From the NCBI GenBank assembly GCA_018340375.1, contig JAFFJZ010000001.1, positions 74,640,001 through 74,704,000 of the forward strand: a stretch of DNA of 64,000 nt. The letters are read 5' to 3'. Shown here piece after piece: positions 48,001 through 60,271 of this stretch. The position numbers and the translations under genes were made by a program. The notes below the pieces were generated by a model. That model made no database searches, had not been told where the DNA came from, and was given only the letters and a program-made list of their open reading frames with translations. Every line of letters begins with the position of its first letter. Position 1 is the first letter of the stretch. This stretch comes from Gonatopus flavifemur. Taxonomy: Eukaryota; Arthropoda; Insecta; Hymenoptera; Dryinidae.

Positions 48001-51000
48001 TCAACTGGCGAGATTCAAAACACGCACTTTTCGTGTACATATTCAACGAAATACGGTATTAGAAAGATTCTCGTCTAACAAAAATACATTGAAAAGGACA
48101 GAGAGAAGTGATTCTTTGTATCATCCCCCTATATACTACAATGAATGTTAGCGTCACTTCTTTTTCTTCTCCCCCTTTGCGACAAAGATTCGTAATCGCA
48201 CGTGTAATGTATTGTATACATTGCGAAAGAGTCTCTCTCTTCACAAAGGAAATTTTTTTCCCGATGATATAAATGGGAACATACTTGTTCAAAGATAAGA
48301 CCAGCATTGCCGATAGAACGCAAACGAGTGTTATCTGACTTGAAGCTTTAATATATACAAATATAAATTCAACTTGCCAAGTATTAGCCGCGAATTTCAA
48401 ACACTTATTACCTAAATAAATAATGAAAAATGTGGTGTGTTTTCAACACACGTGGATATTCCACTCGAGTTAACACGAAAATTTTGAATTAACAATGAAA
48501 ATCTGTTGACTCAACAATATTCTATGTTGAATTTCACAAATTTATGAGCAAATACAGAAATATTGAAATATATAATGTATTTACTTTCCTCGCAACATAT
48601 TTAACCTGCAGTATCTGCTATGGATGAAAAGTGAGTATAAAACATAATGATGAATTTCCAATCAGATTTGGTGATATTCTGTTCTAAATTGGTTTTAATA
48701 AACCATTCAAACTTCAACAATGTTGATTTTCAACAAAAACTCTGAATAGAATCGTTAATAAAACCAAATTTTCAGCTGAATACACCTCAAAAAAAGCTTC
48801 GTTTGCTTTGAATAAATATCCATTCGTCCTCTATTTGATAGATAAAATAAATAATTGAAGTCAAAACTTTTTTATTTATTCGGAATAATTATTTATTGGA
48901 CAGAGGAGAAATGAATTTCCAATATGTAGCGTGGTTCATAGGGAAATCAACGCTTGAAATATATAAATTCACCCGCCTTTCATGTTCAATTCATTCGAGT
49001 TCAGTTGTGATTTAAGAATCAATCATTTCTTCATCTATCTAATTCAACATTAAAGTACGTACAAGATCAATGGATATTTTTAACAATGTACATTTTCCTC
49101 CATTTATTTGTGGAATCAAAATGAAGAAAGTTCAAGTTGCGTTCAGTTATCGTAGATATCCAACAGAGAAATATGAATTTCTCTATTTTTCAAGTTATAA
49201 TAGTCTGTCAACAACTGGGGGTGAAATAAAATGTTTCGTTCCGAATTTGTATCAAGTATAATAAGGATGAAAGAGTTCATACTTCAACCCACACAGCACG
49301 AGTCTTTGAGATTTATATCGTTAAGATATATATCGTACAATATCCTTTATATCTCAGATTTGTGTGAAAATCTTACGAGAAACGTTATTGGATAAAAATA
49401 TACGAATGTTCTGGTTATCCCAAGAAATACGTTTTTATTCTAGAGTTGTGTATTGATGTTATTGAAATATCGTATCTGTGTGATGCATTTCAACCTTTTG
49501 AGGATCAGACTAGTCACTGTATTGGCTAGTTTTAAATTTCGAGTTTAATTACTTGAAATGAGTTGATTTACGAGGGAGAATACCATTCTTCAAAAGGTTA
49601 ACAAATCAATTCGAATTTGATTCAACGAATTGATGAAAGTATCCTTCGGAGTGCGACTTGGAATACCTATAAACGAATCATCCGATTGAAATGAGTTGAG
49701 CATGTAGATGACTCAACTATATTCAACAATATCACTCATGTATTCTAACTGAAGCGATTGAATGATTTATCAAAATAAAATCATCAATCGACACTGATTT
49801 TTGCAATGCTTTGAGAGGGTAGCCTGAATTAGGAAGCCTGAAAGAAAGCGGAGTTTTTTCAGATTTTTTATTGGTATGAAAGAAATAATTGAACAACGGG
49901 AACTCTTTGGGATATTTTCATGTAGTACATTTCAAGTTAATGAAGAATTTTTTTCCCAACGAGGAATGATCAGATATACCAGAGTTATGTCCATATTTGT
50001 AGAGCAGCTCGTAAATGGAGTACCCTATCGATGTGCGAGATGAAACTCCTACTTTTTTGATCCAAAATATAAAAAAAAAGACCGATCAAAATTCTAACTT
50101 TCACACATTATTTTAACAAAGACTTGGAGAAATCGTGAAATTCCAAATTGACTTGAGATTTGAGAAAAGAAAAACCGGTTTTTTCAGAAGGATAAAAAGT
50201 TACTTAAATTTGCTATAAAAATTGTTCAAAGATCAGTTACCATAAAATTCCGTAGTTTCTTTCGTTTCAATTGGATGTTGAATTTTTTTGCAATCCTGCA
50301 CCCCAGTTTATGATGATTGTAAGAATAAAAATTGAAGAAGATGCATTTCATCTCTTTGTTTCACACTGGAAATAAATTTTTTGTAAACTTCGAATATACA
50401 GAAAATATTTCAAACAGCTCGTTAAATCCAATCATTTCTTTTCCGTATTTCAAAAAATTCTGAAAAAAAAAAACTGCTTTTTTCTAGGCCTTCTAATTCA
50501 GATTTTCTCCCAATTGAATTGCAGATTTAATATAATTCCAAGAAACAAATATATCATACAAATATTCCAAGGAATATCGAGTCAGCACGGATTTGTATAA
50601 CGAGTCGATTAAATTGGATAGAAAAAGTTTAAAAGGAGTACAATCTTTGGTACAATAAATATCATTTGAGTTATTGTCCCCTTTGTGGGAAATATATTTG
50701 TATACATAAATCGTTCAAATAATCATCAATCAATTCCAGTTTCGGTAAATAATAATAATAATTTGTTCAAATTCAAATAGCGAGAACAACTCAAGAGGAC
50801 AAATGTGTTATTCCATCAATTTAAATAAATTCAAAATCTAAGAAGAATTGATATAAAAAATATCCGATAATTCTACTTTGTGAAGACACAACTGGTAGGG
50901 ATTTACATTTTATCATCGAAGATGTCTTCTCGAGCATAGTTGTACAAACACAGCGATTTGCATATCAATCACTTTGGCGAAATTAATGAATCGATGCGCA

Positions 51001-54000
51001 AGCACCATTTTATGTACACTTTATGCAAAAACATTCTTGACATGGAAAATTTTGATAGATGTTTTCAAATTGTGGAAAAACTTGTCCATGATTTCCATAA
51101 TTTTCGAATCTACTGGTATATCAAATGATGACATATGTAATGAATGTTTCTTAATTGTGATTAAAGTATTAATATGAGAAACACAGGCATGAATGATTTG
51201 TGAATTATATATAATGAATGATTCATCGTTCTGTGGTATCCATTTCTTAGACAGGTCTGATGCAATTCCCTATTATGAACTGTGCTTTTCCAATGGTTTC
51301 ATTCCCTTCCAATCACTACACTTTGTGTCCTTCGCAATCCATAACACTTCACTCTAACCTTGGTCTTCCTGTCCTGGTTTTCTATACGAGTTGATCGTAT
51401 TCGATAAATTAGCAAACCACGAAATAATAAAGAGACTCATAGATGATATACCCAATCTTCACGTCAGACAGGAAAATATCACTAATGAACAGTGCAACGC
51501 TTTTAAAAATGATTCAATACCAAAACTACGTATTACAAGATTTGAGATTTTTTTTCATCAGATTTGATGTTGTTATATCTTCATTGCACTATGTTTTTTT
51601 TCCAGTGTAAAGTACATTTCGAATGAAAATGAGGAATAAAATTCACGACGAAGATAATGATACAGATGAATTATCGTTGCGAATAATTATACAAATTTCA
51701 CGATGATCCAGTTTTCAATTCAATTTTCCACGAATTCCACGGTTGTGACATTATTTTCAATTCTAGAGTTCTGTTGAGGAGAAAAAAGAGCAACTAACAA
51801 GCTACGATGGAAATGGATAGAAACCGCATTCGAATCGATATAAACTCAATCAGCTTGAATGTGGTTTTCTTCCATTCCGATTGATGTCAAGTATTTTTTG
51901 CTGTTACATGAATGGAAAAAGCTTTATCAAGCACCACACGATATATTAGAGAAAATTCAATTTTTCCTTTTGATTATGAATTTCTTGATTAGTATTACAA
52001 GAGCTATGATGCATCGGCTGTAGCCTCGTTTACTTATCACTGTAAAATTTTCCAATTGAAAATATGAAACCAGCGCACGGAAAGCATTTAGAAATATAAA
52101 AAGTTATAGAAAGTTAATTGAACGTAAATTACTGGAAGTGCAAGTCTCGATGTAAAAAACAATTCATAGAAATTGTCACGTGTTGGATACAACCCAAGTG
52201 ACATTAGAAATCAAAATCACAGTACGATTATCAATATTTTTATATTCACTTGCCCGATGGAAGCGATGAGGGTTCATAAAAATGTGTCATTGTTCCAGAT
52301 ATCCTCCACGATACGGTGGAAGTGTTTGAAATGATATTTTATTCAAGAATAACAATTATTATATACATCGAGTACTCTTCTCATCAATTTTCAATAACAA
52401 GAAAAAATATGAAAACAATGAGAAATAAAATATATTCCAAGTACTTTTGAGACTTCTGTGTATTCCTTACCAATAACTTGGAAAGTACGATATTCCGTAA
52501 TGAGCTGACTTCGTTGAACTATTTGGTTGAGAAATCGGTATGATAATTGAACTGCGATTATCAATCAATTCTAATTAAGAACTAATTTAAAGTTTTACGT
52601 AAGAATCTTCCGTTAAATGATGGAATATTTAGAAAGGGAAAATATTATCACAGATTATTTTATAAAAAAGAAAATTAATTATTTCTGAAATTCAAATCCT
52701 GTTCAAAACAACAATCCTTCCACTCGAGCTGTTAATAATTGAGCATCAATTCTATTTCAAATCTGATACAAATTAAATTTGGAATTCAACATTCGATTGC
52801 GAACTCTACTTCAAAGATTGTCACACTACACGTCAAGTAAATAAAATCCTGTTCTCCAACGATTGTTCAACTTCGTACACAATTTTCCATGTCAAGTCTC
52901 GAATTCTGTTTTATATTCAACGATTGATTTTGACCTTGATTCGTCTCAATCTGCAGCATCAAGTGGGTGCAAACTTTAAATATTGCCCTCGCTTTGAGCT
53001 TGATTTTTCTTATGTGATAGGAAGTTCAACTCAGGGACCGATTTTTTGTTTTAAATAAGTTGTGGATTTCTAAATCCGACATCGATTTTAACACGAATTG
53101 AATCAACAGAACGATCCGATCTGGACTTGAGTCTCAAGGTCTCTAGTTTTTACTTCAGTGTCAATTTTGGGACCTATCATCTAAGTGAAGGTGTGAATTC
53201 TCATACAACAATTCACTTCTCGAAGATTTTAAACCCGAACAGTGAAAGATATCTTTTTGAAGTAAGAATTGTTTTACAGACCCAAAACATATATTTTGGT
53301 ATCGCAAGATATCGACGATACATGAATTCTTATTGTGTTGAATACCGAACTTTTCAAATGCTGGATTATTTTGATGATTAGAAATAAAAGGCAGCAGAAT
53401 TTCCTCTAGCATCATGCTTCGAACGGATACGTAATTAAATATAAAATTTCATCAATGCATGCTGATTAAATTATTCAAGAATCGATTCACAGAAAAATAC
53501 AACATGAAATTCCATAATGTTTCATCATTCATTAAAATTGTAATGTAATGAAATATGATTTTTTTCTTCGAATAGTATCGTGCAACTACCACTCATCAGT
53601 CCATTGATAAAAAATGTTCCCACGTAATAATACGAAGTATTTTTGGATAATAATAATCACAGCCTGGTTCCAAGTGTTTGAGATATATAGGACTTTAAAA
53701 GATAATATTTTTCTTCTTACTTATAAATGTTCGCTTGGTACGTTTAAATGGTAAAATGAAATTTTTTCAATTGAACGAATACTTGACGTTGCTTACGAGA
53801 ATTCATTGATTATTTTTTCATCTTTTGTGAAAAAAGTTATGTTTTATGATCACGATTCGTTACTCTCGCTGAATTTGCAACGTGGAATGAATAGTTGGAA
53901 TCTCAGGTCAACAGATTTTTCAAGTAGATGTATACGAGGATTGAATTGCATGCGTCTTTTTTTAACCTTATTGTATTCGTTAGAAGGAACTCGACAGTCT

Positions 54001-57000
54001 CGTATCGACCTAAAGAAAGAAAATGTGCTAAAGAATTTTCATAAGATTGTTTTATTTTTTGTAACACAAAAAAGTGAACTCATTAAAATACCTGAAGGAA
54101 TTGTAATTTCAATTATTCCCTCGGAACGAATATATACAAAGAAGAAGAAAAACGTAACAGAAGAATTTTTAATATAAAAAATAAAACCTGTGTACTTCTG
54201 CTCGTTTTAACTTACTTTATTTTTATTTAAAAAAAAAACATGGTAGATGGAAAATTGTTATCAAAAGAACTTTGGTGTTAGAATATTCATCATTGAAATA
54301 CGTTTTTCTCAGCTTTGGTGTGCAAATACTACTCCTAAATATTCATTCCTCATTCGCGGCGTTGTGGAATAACATAGGAATGATGGTGAATTTAATTAGC
54401 AATTTCAAATGGAAATAGAAATTATTTCAATATTCTATACGATAAATATTGTCATTCGAAGTATTTTTATTTCATATTATATATATATGTTTACGAAATT
54501 TATAGAGTAGAACAGAATAATTTTCATGACAACGGCAATATGCTCTCGTTATGAAACTAAAACTCTAGTGAATTCTCTTCTGTGCAATTTGAAATTAAGG
54601 TCATCAAAAATTCAATCACTTCACTCAGGTTAACGCTCTGATTCTCATTATTCCGGGAATTTATCGTATTACAAAAATTTTCCATATTCAATGAAAAAAT
54701 TCTACATTTTTCCTTCAACAAAGAAAAGAAATAGTCAAGTTACCGGATGAAATAGCCGTAGCGAATCGGAACTGATGAGAAAGACGTTTTAAACAAACAT
54801 ATCAGTTTGAGAAGAGATAAAAGTAGAATGTTATTCTTCTAGAAAATCTTACGCATACAGTGAGAGCACGATATAAGATCTTGAGAACTCTCTTTCATAC
54901 GGCACTGGCAGATGACAGATAGGATAAAAGTAGCTCTTTCGGAATACTTTCGCATACAAAGTGTATCGCTTACAAATTTTGAACACGGCTTGTAAGATGT
55001 CAGAAATTTTACGCGGCAATTTGTACCTTGTAATAACAGTTTCAACTTTCTTGTGTGATCTTACGACGAGGGAACTTATTTAGGAGGCTTACGGGTATCA
55101 TTTGTCATTTGTCGTTTAATGATAAAATGAAGTGTCGGAATTGACTATTGAACTGTTTCTCATTATGTTGGAATAACAAGGATGAATGGTTTTACTGAAA
55201 CCAAAATTATCAATTATTTACATTCGTGGGACGTTTCGGATCGTGGTATATACAATTTTATGTACATTCTTTCCTCAAATTCTTTTTTCTCAAAAATAAA
55301 TCGATTGTGGAATCTTGATGCGCGTGCACAGTGACGCGTACGCACTGCAAGCATTTATGCATTACACTTGGTCCTACAAATGAAAAATCCTGATGTTACA
55401 ACCATGAAACGACCCTATTCCACATCAACGATGTATAAAATATGGATTATTTTTCATAACCATTGGAAAGATGAAATACGATCAAGGATTGATTGAATAA
55501 GAATATTATTTATAAATATACTTATTTTTGGCGGACAAACTTTATAATGATTATTAATTAAACCATACAGGCTGAAGAAGAAATCGCGTTAAATAGTTAG
55601 TTCGCTATATCGATCCGACTGTTGTCGGTTAAGCATCCTATTGCGATTCTGGCTAAACGTAATAAAAAATATCAAACTTTAATGACGCTCTCATCCTCAA
55701 GAGATTCAAAATATGAGTCAGATAAAACTTTTGAAAAACTCTCAATCCCTTCTATTTTATTCTCTGTCCAATTCGTGGGTTTTACCCGAAATAATGGATG
55801 TGGTAACTCTTTATTCCACGAAATACAACAAACTATCAAAATTTCTCAAGAATTTTCCCATCATTTTTCCATGCATGGATTAAAGGTTTAAAACATTCGC
55901 TTTTAATCATCTTTTTCCATTCAATGTGCGAAAAACATGTATTTTACTGAAGAAGGAAACTCCAATGACCACAGAAAAACACACTTTTTTCATAACACTC
56001 ATTTGATAACATAAATCATCACGAGCAATAATATCACGATCGTAAAATTGCAAAATTTTAACCGTTCTTGGATTGAATCTTTTACATAAATGTTACATAG
56101 TTGTTTTTATTGATTTTTCAACTGGATAGCAAATATGATATTATACATCGGATACTATCAAACCCACGAATCAAGAGGAAGGGAAATTAATTGGAAAATG
56201 AGAAATTTCCTTCTATTTTGTTGAATTTTTCATTCGACTAAAAAGTATGGATTCGAGGCGCGTGAATGCAGTGTTTTTTCTTTTTTTATCATTTCTCTAT
56301 GCACTCGACTGTAAAATAAAATTGACAAAAGAGTTGATTACTTTATTGGACGCAGAATTCACTATTCCCGCTGTTTTTTATCAAGTATATGAAGCATTGT
56401 ACAATCTCTGATATATATTTCCACATTCGTTCTACATGTAGTGCGTTTTTACAAAACTCGGGCAACAAGATTTCTGCACAAGGGATAAAAATTTTTCTGC
56501 ATACCATATATTTTTTTCGATCGATGACTGTCTGTATATAAATCATTTTCCACCAACTATTTCGAATCAATGGAAATGAAGTATTATAAATTGCATTCTC
56601 TGATGATTCTGGATAGAATTCAGTTCATCTTTTCATACTTCTTTTGCTTCACAAAAATAAAATGGTTGAAAAAAAAATACAATGATACGGAAAAAACAGT
56701 AATTCGTTATATAACCTTTGAAATATTGCTCTGACTTGCTGTGAAAAGTTTCAGGATTTCTTTTCACTGATTTCAAATTTGAACGCCAGTCGAATGAAAG
56801 TGGCAGCTTTCTGGTTTATTAAGAAAACGAAGAAAAAGTTTCAGATTTTTATAAAAATTATATTTTAGAGTCCTATTTTTCTCCGTGCACCATTTTTCGA
56901 GGAAAAAATTTCACAATTATTTTTTACACTGTACTTGTGAAGTATAAATTGAAGGAATTCAGATTGTTTATTCAATTTTTTCAAAAATTGTCCACCACAA

Positions 57001-59672
57001 TGAATGTTGTTGAAGTTCTAATCGTTTCTTGAAACGATATTCAGCTTTTGAAGATCCAAAATCATTCCACACGGCACCACAGTCCCAGAAGAATTCTTGA
57101 AGAATTCATAAAGAACACAGCCAGTTCAATAAGACTCCTTCATGAATTCTTCTGGGACTGTGTGGGATGCAGTACACTCTTTAAACGATGTTTTTAATTT
57201 CAAGTGGTCTATTTCAGAAGATAAATAATAATTATCCATTAGATTTTGTGATATTGGACTCTCGTTTCGATTTTATAAACAATTCAAAATCCAGGAACAT
57301 CCGGAATGGACTGTATCTTCGAAAGGGTGAAATTCGGGATCAATATTCGATCGAAAACATATATTTCTACTCCAAAGCTTCCTAAAATGTAATTATTGTA
57401 GATCCTAATGAAAATAATTGTATAATATAAAATATCATAATGCAAGAGGAAAAATGATAATTGCCATTGTTTCAACTATCGCATAGACAATTGATAACCA
57501 TATGAATATGGAATATGTGAAAAAATGATTACCAAGAAAAAAAGTGAAACCCTGAGGGAAAACTTGTGTGATAAATATCTCCCACAATATTGCAGCCCGT
57601 TCTTGCACAATGACGCTGTGACTTCGTATATCTAAAAATATATTCACCTGACCGCATTTTTCCTACGAACCGAAATACATTTTTTTGACTCATTTTGTAT
57701 TTTTTTGTTCACGCATGACTAACCATTAGGATATATAAAGAATGAATTCAAAAATCGAGCTCTGTACCATATTCGAATACCGCAACCTAGTTTTTCTAAC
57801 GATGAACTAATTGATCCTCACGAAATATATGTTGGATTTTTTAATATAACATTTCTCCACTCAAGTTACAAATAGCAGAATACTAATTTCCTTTGTACTC
57901 GGGAAATCGAAATCGACATTGAAGCCAAGATGATTCATTTCGTATCTGTGCTGAACAAAATGATTACATTTTTTATAATTTACCTATGGATCAATTCCCT
58001 TTCCATTTCATCAGTCGTGAGGGATGAATTTTACTGGATGAATCGGAAAATTTATTCATCAATGATTGAGTGATTGTAATCGTTTAAAAAGTAATTTTTT
58101 AAAGATTGTGGGTGAGATTTTTCATATAGTTCTAAATAATGTTCATATTGTATACACATTTTCTCCTTCTTCAACGAGAAGATTCGAATATTTTCCTCAT
58201 AGTACTGTTATTTGGTATTTCATAAAACATTCATTTATTCAAATCCAGTTTAATCAAAATGTAATTCACAAAATTGAACTATTTCATTTTTTGTCATTCT
58301 CATAAATAATTAAAAAAAAAAATGTATAAATCAAGCGTGATTTGTTAGAGAAGAAAAGCCTTGTAGTGTATCGAATATCCGTATACACATATTTAAAATA
58401 TATAAATATCGGATTCGAATTCAGAACGCGATTAAAATTGGTGACAAATAATTTGAAAAATGTTCTCTCCATTTCAAGGAACACCGCGCATGAATAGATT
58501 AACCCATACGACTGACCTAGATTCATACGTTGGGGTGATGCTAATAATATGGAATATCAAAGAACTTTGAAAAATGTCAATCTCTTCTTTTCACCGCCTC
58601 TTTGAAGGGGAGATTATTGAGGTGAAGTGATAACGTGCTTTTAAATTACTCATTGAAGATCAATTCAATATAATGCAATTAATTTCGTGTACTTTGCGAT
58701 ACGAGCTCTGTTATTAATTTTCTTTCCTTCTAGATTATTTTCCTTCGTACAGGAACAAAGGTTGAAATAGTTGATTAAAGTTTTTAAAGTTTTACCTTTC
58801 AACACGATTCTCTCGCACAGAGGAAATAATTTCACAAGATGGTTTCATTGTGCGGATAATGAGATTTTTTGCTTTCGGTTTCCATGAGAATCGAATGAAT
58901 TCCAGTAATTTTTCTCATCTACGAGGATCGAAAAGTATATTCGAATAATTGTCCCAATTGTGTTAAAAAAATGTATAATGTTGATGCGCTGTATATTTTT
59001 TTTCACATATTTTTGCATGTACAATGTAATAACGGAAATTACAGAAAATCATCAGTTATCAAAATTTGAATCGTTCGTCGAAACGAATTGATAATCGAAT
59101 ATTCGCGAAGGATACGAACGTTTCCAATTGCTCGACTTCGTTTCTGAATAACGTGTTTCATCTGAAAACATCAATTCTGCGACGGTGGCGTTTGTAAAAT
59201 GAATTTTTCACTTTTTCAACGAATCAATCTTCAACGGTATGAACATTCCAATTTGCCTGAGAATTATTCCATTTCGGAGATATCGATTTTTAATTCATCG
59301 AAAGCGACAGGAAGATTACAATTTTGATTATCAATAGCCTGTATTCAACAGCACAATTTCTTGCTTCATAATTTCACAGAATTATTTAGGATGTTTGGGA
59401 ATGTTCCTCAAAATATCAAACGAATCTCTCAAATCGTAATGATTGAGAAATTTCATTGGTGGACCTATATATATTTAACACTTTCATCGTGAATTGAATT
59501 TGTACATCAGATGTACGTAAATGGGACTTACCTTTAACAGCGTGAGGATTTTTTGCGATAGATCGTAGTCGAAATTTTGGTATTTGCTGTCTGACATGTC
59601 ATAAATGAAAACCAATCCGTGCTTTTGAGTTTCTGCACTTTCTAAAGCTGCATCCAATTGATAAACAACGCC
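27053..59672 (-). CDS. Ptpmeg2: Tyrosine-protein phosphatase non-receptor type 9 (PTP-MEG2), partial at 5' end
   Basis: Coding exons (minus): 59672-59532, 30938-30675, 30593-30205, 29094-28855, 28661-28511, 27860-27653, 27282-27053; phases join cleanly into 540 residues plus stop. The first two exons give the end of a CRAL-TRIO lipid-binding domain ([34 protein letters not shown]). A Ser/Pro-rich linker of about 110 residues follows, then a complete PTP domain: [18 protein letters not shown], the WPDYGVP loop with its catalytic Asp, and the P-loop [11 protein letters not shown] with nucleophilic Cys and Arg. PTPN9 is a cytosolic and vesicle-bound phosphatase whose CRAL-TRIO domain binds phosphoinositides and which affects vesicle fusion and receptor signalling. 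Human PTPN9 is 593 residues; here roughly 100 N-terminal residues are missing, presumably in exons to the right. One intron is 28.6 kb. Confidence 0.93.
29422..29563. mobile_element. hAT-like MITE in a Ptpmeg2 intron, degraded
   Basis: CAGGGATGTCGATTC at the left opposes GATCAACATCACC at the right, with AAGAATCGATTC words inside. It resembles the MITE arms at 40010-41255. The right boundary and 8-bp duplication are too eroded to define. Confidence 0.5.
34046..34348. repeat. AGATCT-word foldback repeat
   Basis: Ends AGAAAAAAGGATTAGATCTA and, inverted, TAGATCTCACCTTTTTTTCT bracket about 300 bp in which the palindrome agatct or close variants occur over a dozen times (gatctactaagatctagg, agatctccagagatctcc). 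Boundaries are approximate and no target duplication is clear. Confidence 0.55.
36743..36935. mobile_element. CACNG-ended MITE, 193 bp, TA duplication
   Basis: Left CACCGAGGAAAAATCAGTTG and right CTTTTGTTTTTCTGGGTG are inverted repeats, with the pair TTGTAAAATTT / AAATTTTACAA inside. TA flanks both sides (36741-36742, 36936-36937). Non-coding. Confidence 0.68.
38632..38912. mobile_element. CACTG-ended element, 281 bp, 3-bp TSD CCA
   Basis: Ends CACTGTAAAAAGG and CCTTTTTACAGTG are inverted, and the arms stay similar for about 50 bp (to TCCGAC). CCA is duplicated at 38629-38631 and 38913-38915. CACTG ends with 2-3-bp duplications suggest the CMC/EnSpm (CACTA) superfamily; this is inference. 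Confidence 0.75.
39064..39331. mobile_element. CCCGGGTCG-ended MITE, 268 bp, AT duplication
   Basis: Ends CCCGGGTCGAAAAATTTG and CAAATTTTTCGACTCGGG are inverted with few mismatches, and the arms extend beyond 100 bp. AT flanks both sides (39062-39063, 39332-39333). A partial relative lies at about 41852-41945. Non-coding. Confidence 0.75.
40027..41128. mobile_element. 1.1-kb CACTG-ended element with tRNA-like module, copy 1
   Basis: Ends CACTGTAAAAAAA and TTTTTTTTACAGTG; AT flanks both sides (40025-40026, 41129-41130). Most of the length consists of short near-palindromic words of the type ccagtacatgtactgg and actggaaaattccag in both orientations. A tRNA-like segment lies at 40367-40446 on the minus strand. 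It is nearly identical to 62506-63608 in reverse. Subterminal word arrays with CACTG ends resemble CACTA/EnSpm elements. Open frames in it are not genes. Confidence 0.8.
40367..40446 (-). repeat. tRNA-like Pol III module inside the CACTG element, copy 1
   Basis: On the minus strand there is an A-box-like TAGCTCATCGG (40438-40428) and a consensus B box GGTTCAAATCC (40384-40374) about 45 bases apart. The flanking stems do not make a credible full cloverleaf, so I call it a tRNA-derived, SINE-like module rather than a tRNA gene. Confidence 0.6.
41852..41945. repeat. Partial copy of the 39064 MITE
   Basis: The words cccgggattttgtcctgatgat, agtctaaaaatgaaata and ttcttcgactcg match the arms and interior of the element at 39064 with deletions. 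It is a decayed fragment. Confidence 0.55.
43300..43510. promoter_or_regulatory. CpG-rich patch inside the giant intron, candidate alternative promoter
   Basis: Within strongly AT-rich DNA this stretch is GC- and CpG-rich (cgcgtcgcgagcgtcgcgac, gcgcgcgcgccgcccc) and ends in an (ACG)n microsatellite at about 43449-43500. CpG density like this commonly marks transcription starts in insects with low promoter methylation. On the Ptpmeg2 strand it could start a shorter isoform. No open frame looks coding. Function is inferred from composition only. Confidence 0.4.
43449..43500. repeat. (ACG)n microsatellite
   Basis: Eight consecutive ACG units and further interrupted ACA/ACG units. It creates spurious poly-Thr and poly-Arg frames on both strands. 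Confidence 0.9.
43882..44851. mobile_element. CACNG-ended element (CACTGAGAAAAAT), 970 bp including insert
   Basis: Left CACTGAGAAAAATG and right CATTTTTCTCCGTG are inverted; TA flanks both sides (43880-43881, 44852-44853). The arms also pair through TAATAAAAATTTGAGAATAT and its complement, once the internal TTAA element (43922-44475) is removed. Without the insert it is about 410 bp. Non-coding. Confidence 0.72.
43922..44475. mobile_element. TTAA-flanked element, 554 bp, nested
   Basis: Left CCGTTAGCTGCCACAC and right GTGTGGCAGCCAACGG are inverted, followed by CTGGGGTGTAACGCACCCCAG on the left and its counterpart on the right. TTAA stands on both sides (43918-43921, 44476-44479). The left arm carries an extra partial duplication of tagctgccacac. 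The target site suggests the piggyBac type. Confidence 0.8.
45001..45223. mobile_element. piggyBac-like MITE, 223 bp, TTAA duplication
   Basis: TTAA|CCCAAGAACGGGCATGTG at the left and CACGTGCCCGTTCTAGGG|TTAA at the right. CCC directly after TTAA is typical of piggyBac termini. Flanks are 44997-45000 and 45224-45227. Non-coding. Confidence 0.85.
45723..46746. mobile_element. 1,024-bp TTAA-flanked near-perfect palindrome
   Basis: TTAA (45719-45722) is followed by CCCATTAACGCCCAAGCGCC, and the right end is its complement before TTAA (46747-46750). The two arms, each close to 500 bp, are nearly identical in reverse complement up to a short centre near 46205-46280. It has no coding capacity. Termini and target fit a piggyBac-like foldback element. 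Confidence 0.88.
46750..46835. repeat. Dispersed repeat fragment shared with 12823-12910
   Basis: Matches the segment at 12823-12910 across the attcattttcccattygtcaa-type core. It abuts the right TTAA of the large palindrome. Family not identified. Confidence 0.58.
47224..47500. repeat. Foldback repeat built from GAGTGAAAATTCACTC words
   Basis: Ends CTCTAAATTCCTTGGAGTG and, inverted, CACTCCAAAGAATTTAGAG; a second inner pair is ATACTGCAACTC / GAGTTGCAGTAT. Between them the palindrome gagtgaaaattcactc and variants occur about ten times in both orientations. No clear target duplication. Confidence 0.65.
57078..57162. mobile_element. Small hairpin element with AGAATTC words
   Basis: CACAGTCCCAGAAGAATTC pairs exactly with GAATTCTTCTGGGACTGTG 47 bases away. 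It shares the agaattcttgaagaattc word with the CCCAGATAAC family near 13 kb. Target duplication not clear. Confidence 0.55.
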
Positions 59673-60069
59673 CTATGAGAAAGCATAAGAATCATATTAT
59701 AGTAATGATAAAAATAAATAAAATTGAATATAATCAATTAGTGGATGGCACAATGTTAGTTACAGTATACTTAAACTCGAAATTATATTTTTGTTAGCAA
59801 GAACTCATTGAAATTCAGTCCATATCTGATTATTTTTATTGTCGAGAGGTAAATTAAATGATATCGCAAAATAGAGGTTCACCAAAATTTCATACAATTC
59901 ATATAAATTCAGCATTCGATCAAGATTAAGTGGATATTCAATTTGACATGAAACGTAGTAAATTTATATAGGCCCATTTATTCATAGATATATTGAAAAT
60001 ATCATGCTCGTTGTTTCTCATCTTCATTTTTATCATACAAAGATGGATTAATAATAATAATCCAACGAT

Positions 60070-60271
60070 CAGCACCAGATTTAGAATTGGAAAGGCCCTG
60101 GGGCGCAAACTTGTGGCAGCCCGTTATCCATGATGAATTGAATTTTCCTATTGAACCATCTTCCCGAGAATCATATAAAAACTACACTGAAGAACCACGG
60201 AGTTCCAAATTGTGTGGGCCCTTATAATGTGGAGGCCCCGGGCCTCTGAAGTGCCCTAAGTCCTAGCCCTG
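60070..60271. mobile_element. hAT-like MITE, 202 bp, 8-bp TSD
   Basis: CCAACGAT is duplicated exactly at 60062-60069 and 60272-60279. The ends CAGCACCAGATTTAG and, inverted, CAGGGCTAGGACTTAG are imperfect repeats, and GGGGC / GCCCC blocks pair inside. An 8-bp duplication with CAG ends fits hAT. Confidence 0.78.

Larger units (their letters stand above)
30939..59531 (-). other. Giant 28.6-kb intron of Ptpmeg2
   Basis: It runs between the donor AAG|GTAAGT of the 59532 exon and the acceptor TTTCTAG|GGTGG at 30938. It splits the CRAL-TRIO domain between LTLLK and GGYPAKL. The intron is AT-rich and loaded with transposons listed separately. Segments 31.0-34.0, 35.2-36.7, 37.0-38.6, 42.0-43.2, 47.5-57.0 and 57.2-59.5 kb show no recognisable exon or element apart from short decayed repeats. 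I recognise no nested gene. Confidence 0.85.

Noticed and set aside
53806..54177. 123-codon open frame on the plus strand in the giant intron
   Set aside because: No recognisable domain, AT-rich composition like its surroundings, and no splice or polyadenylation context that stands out; length is plausible by chance in this much sequence.
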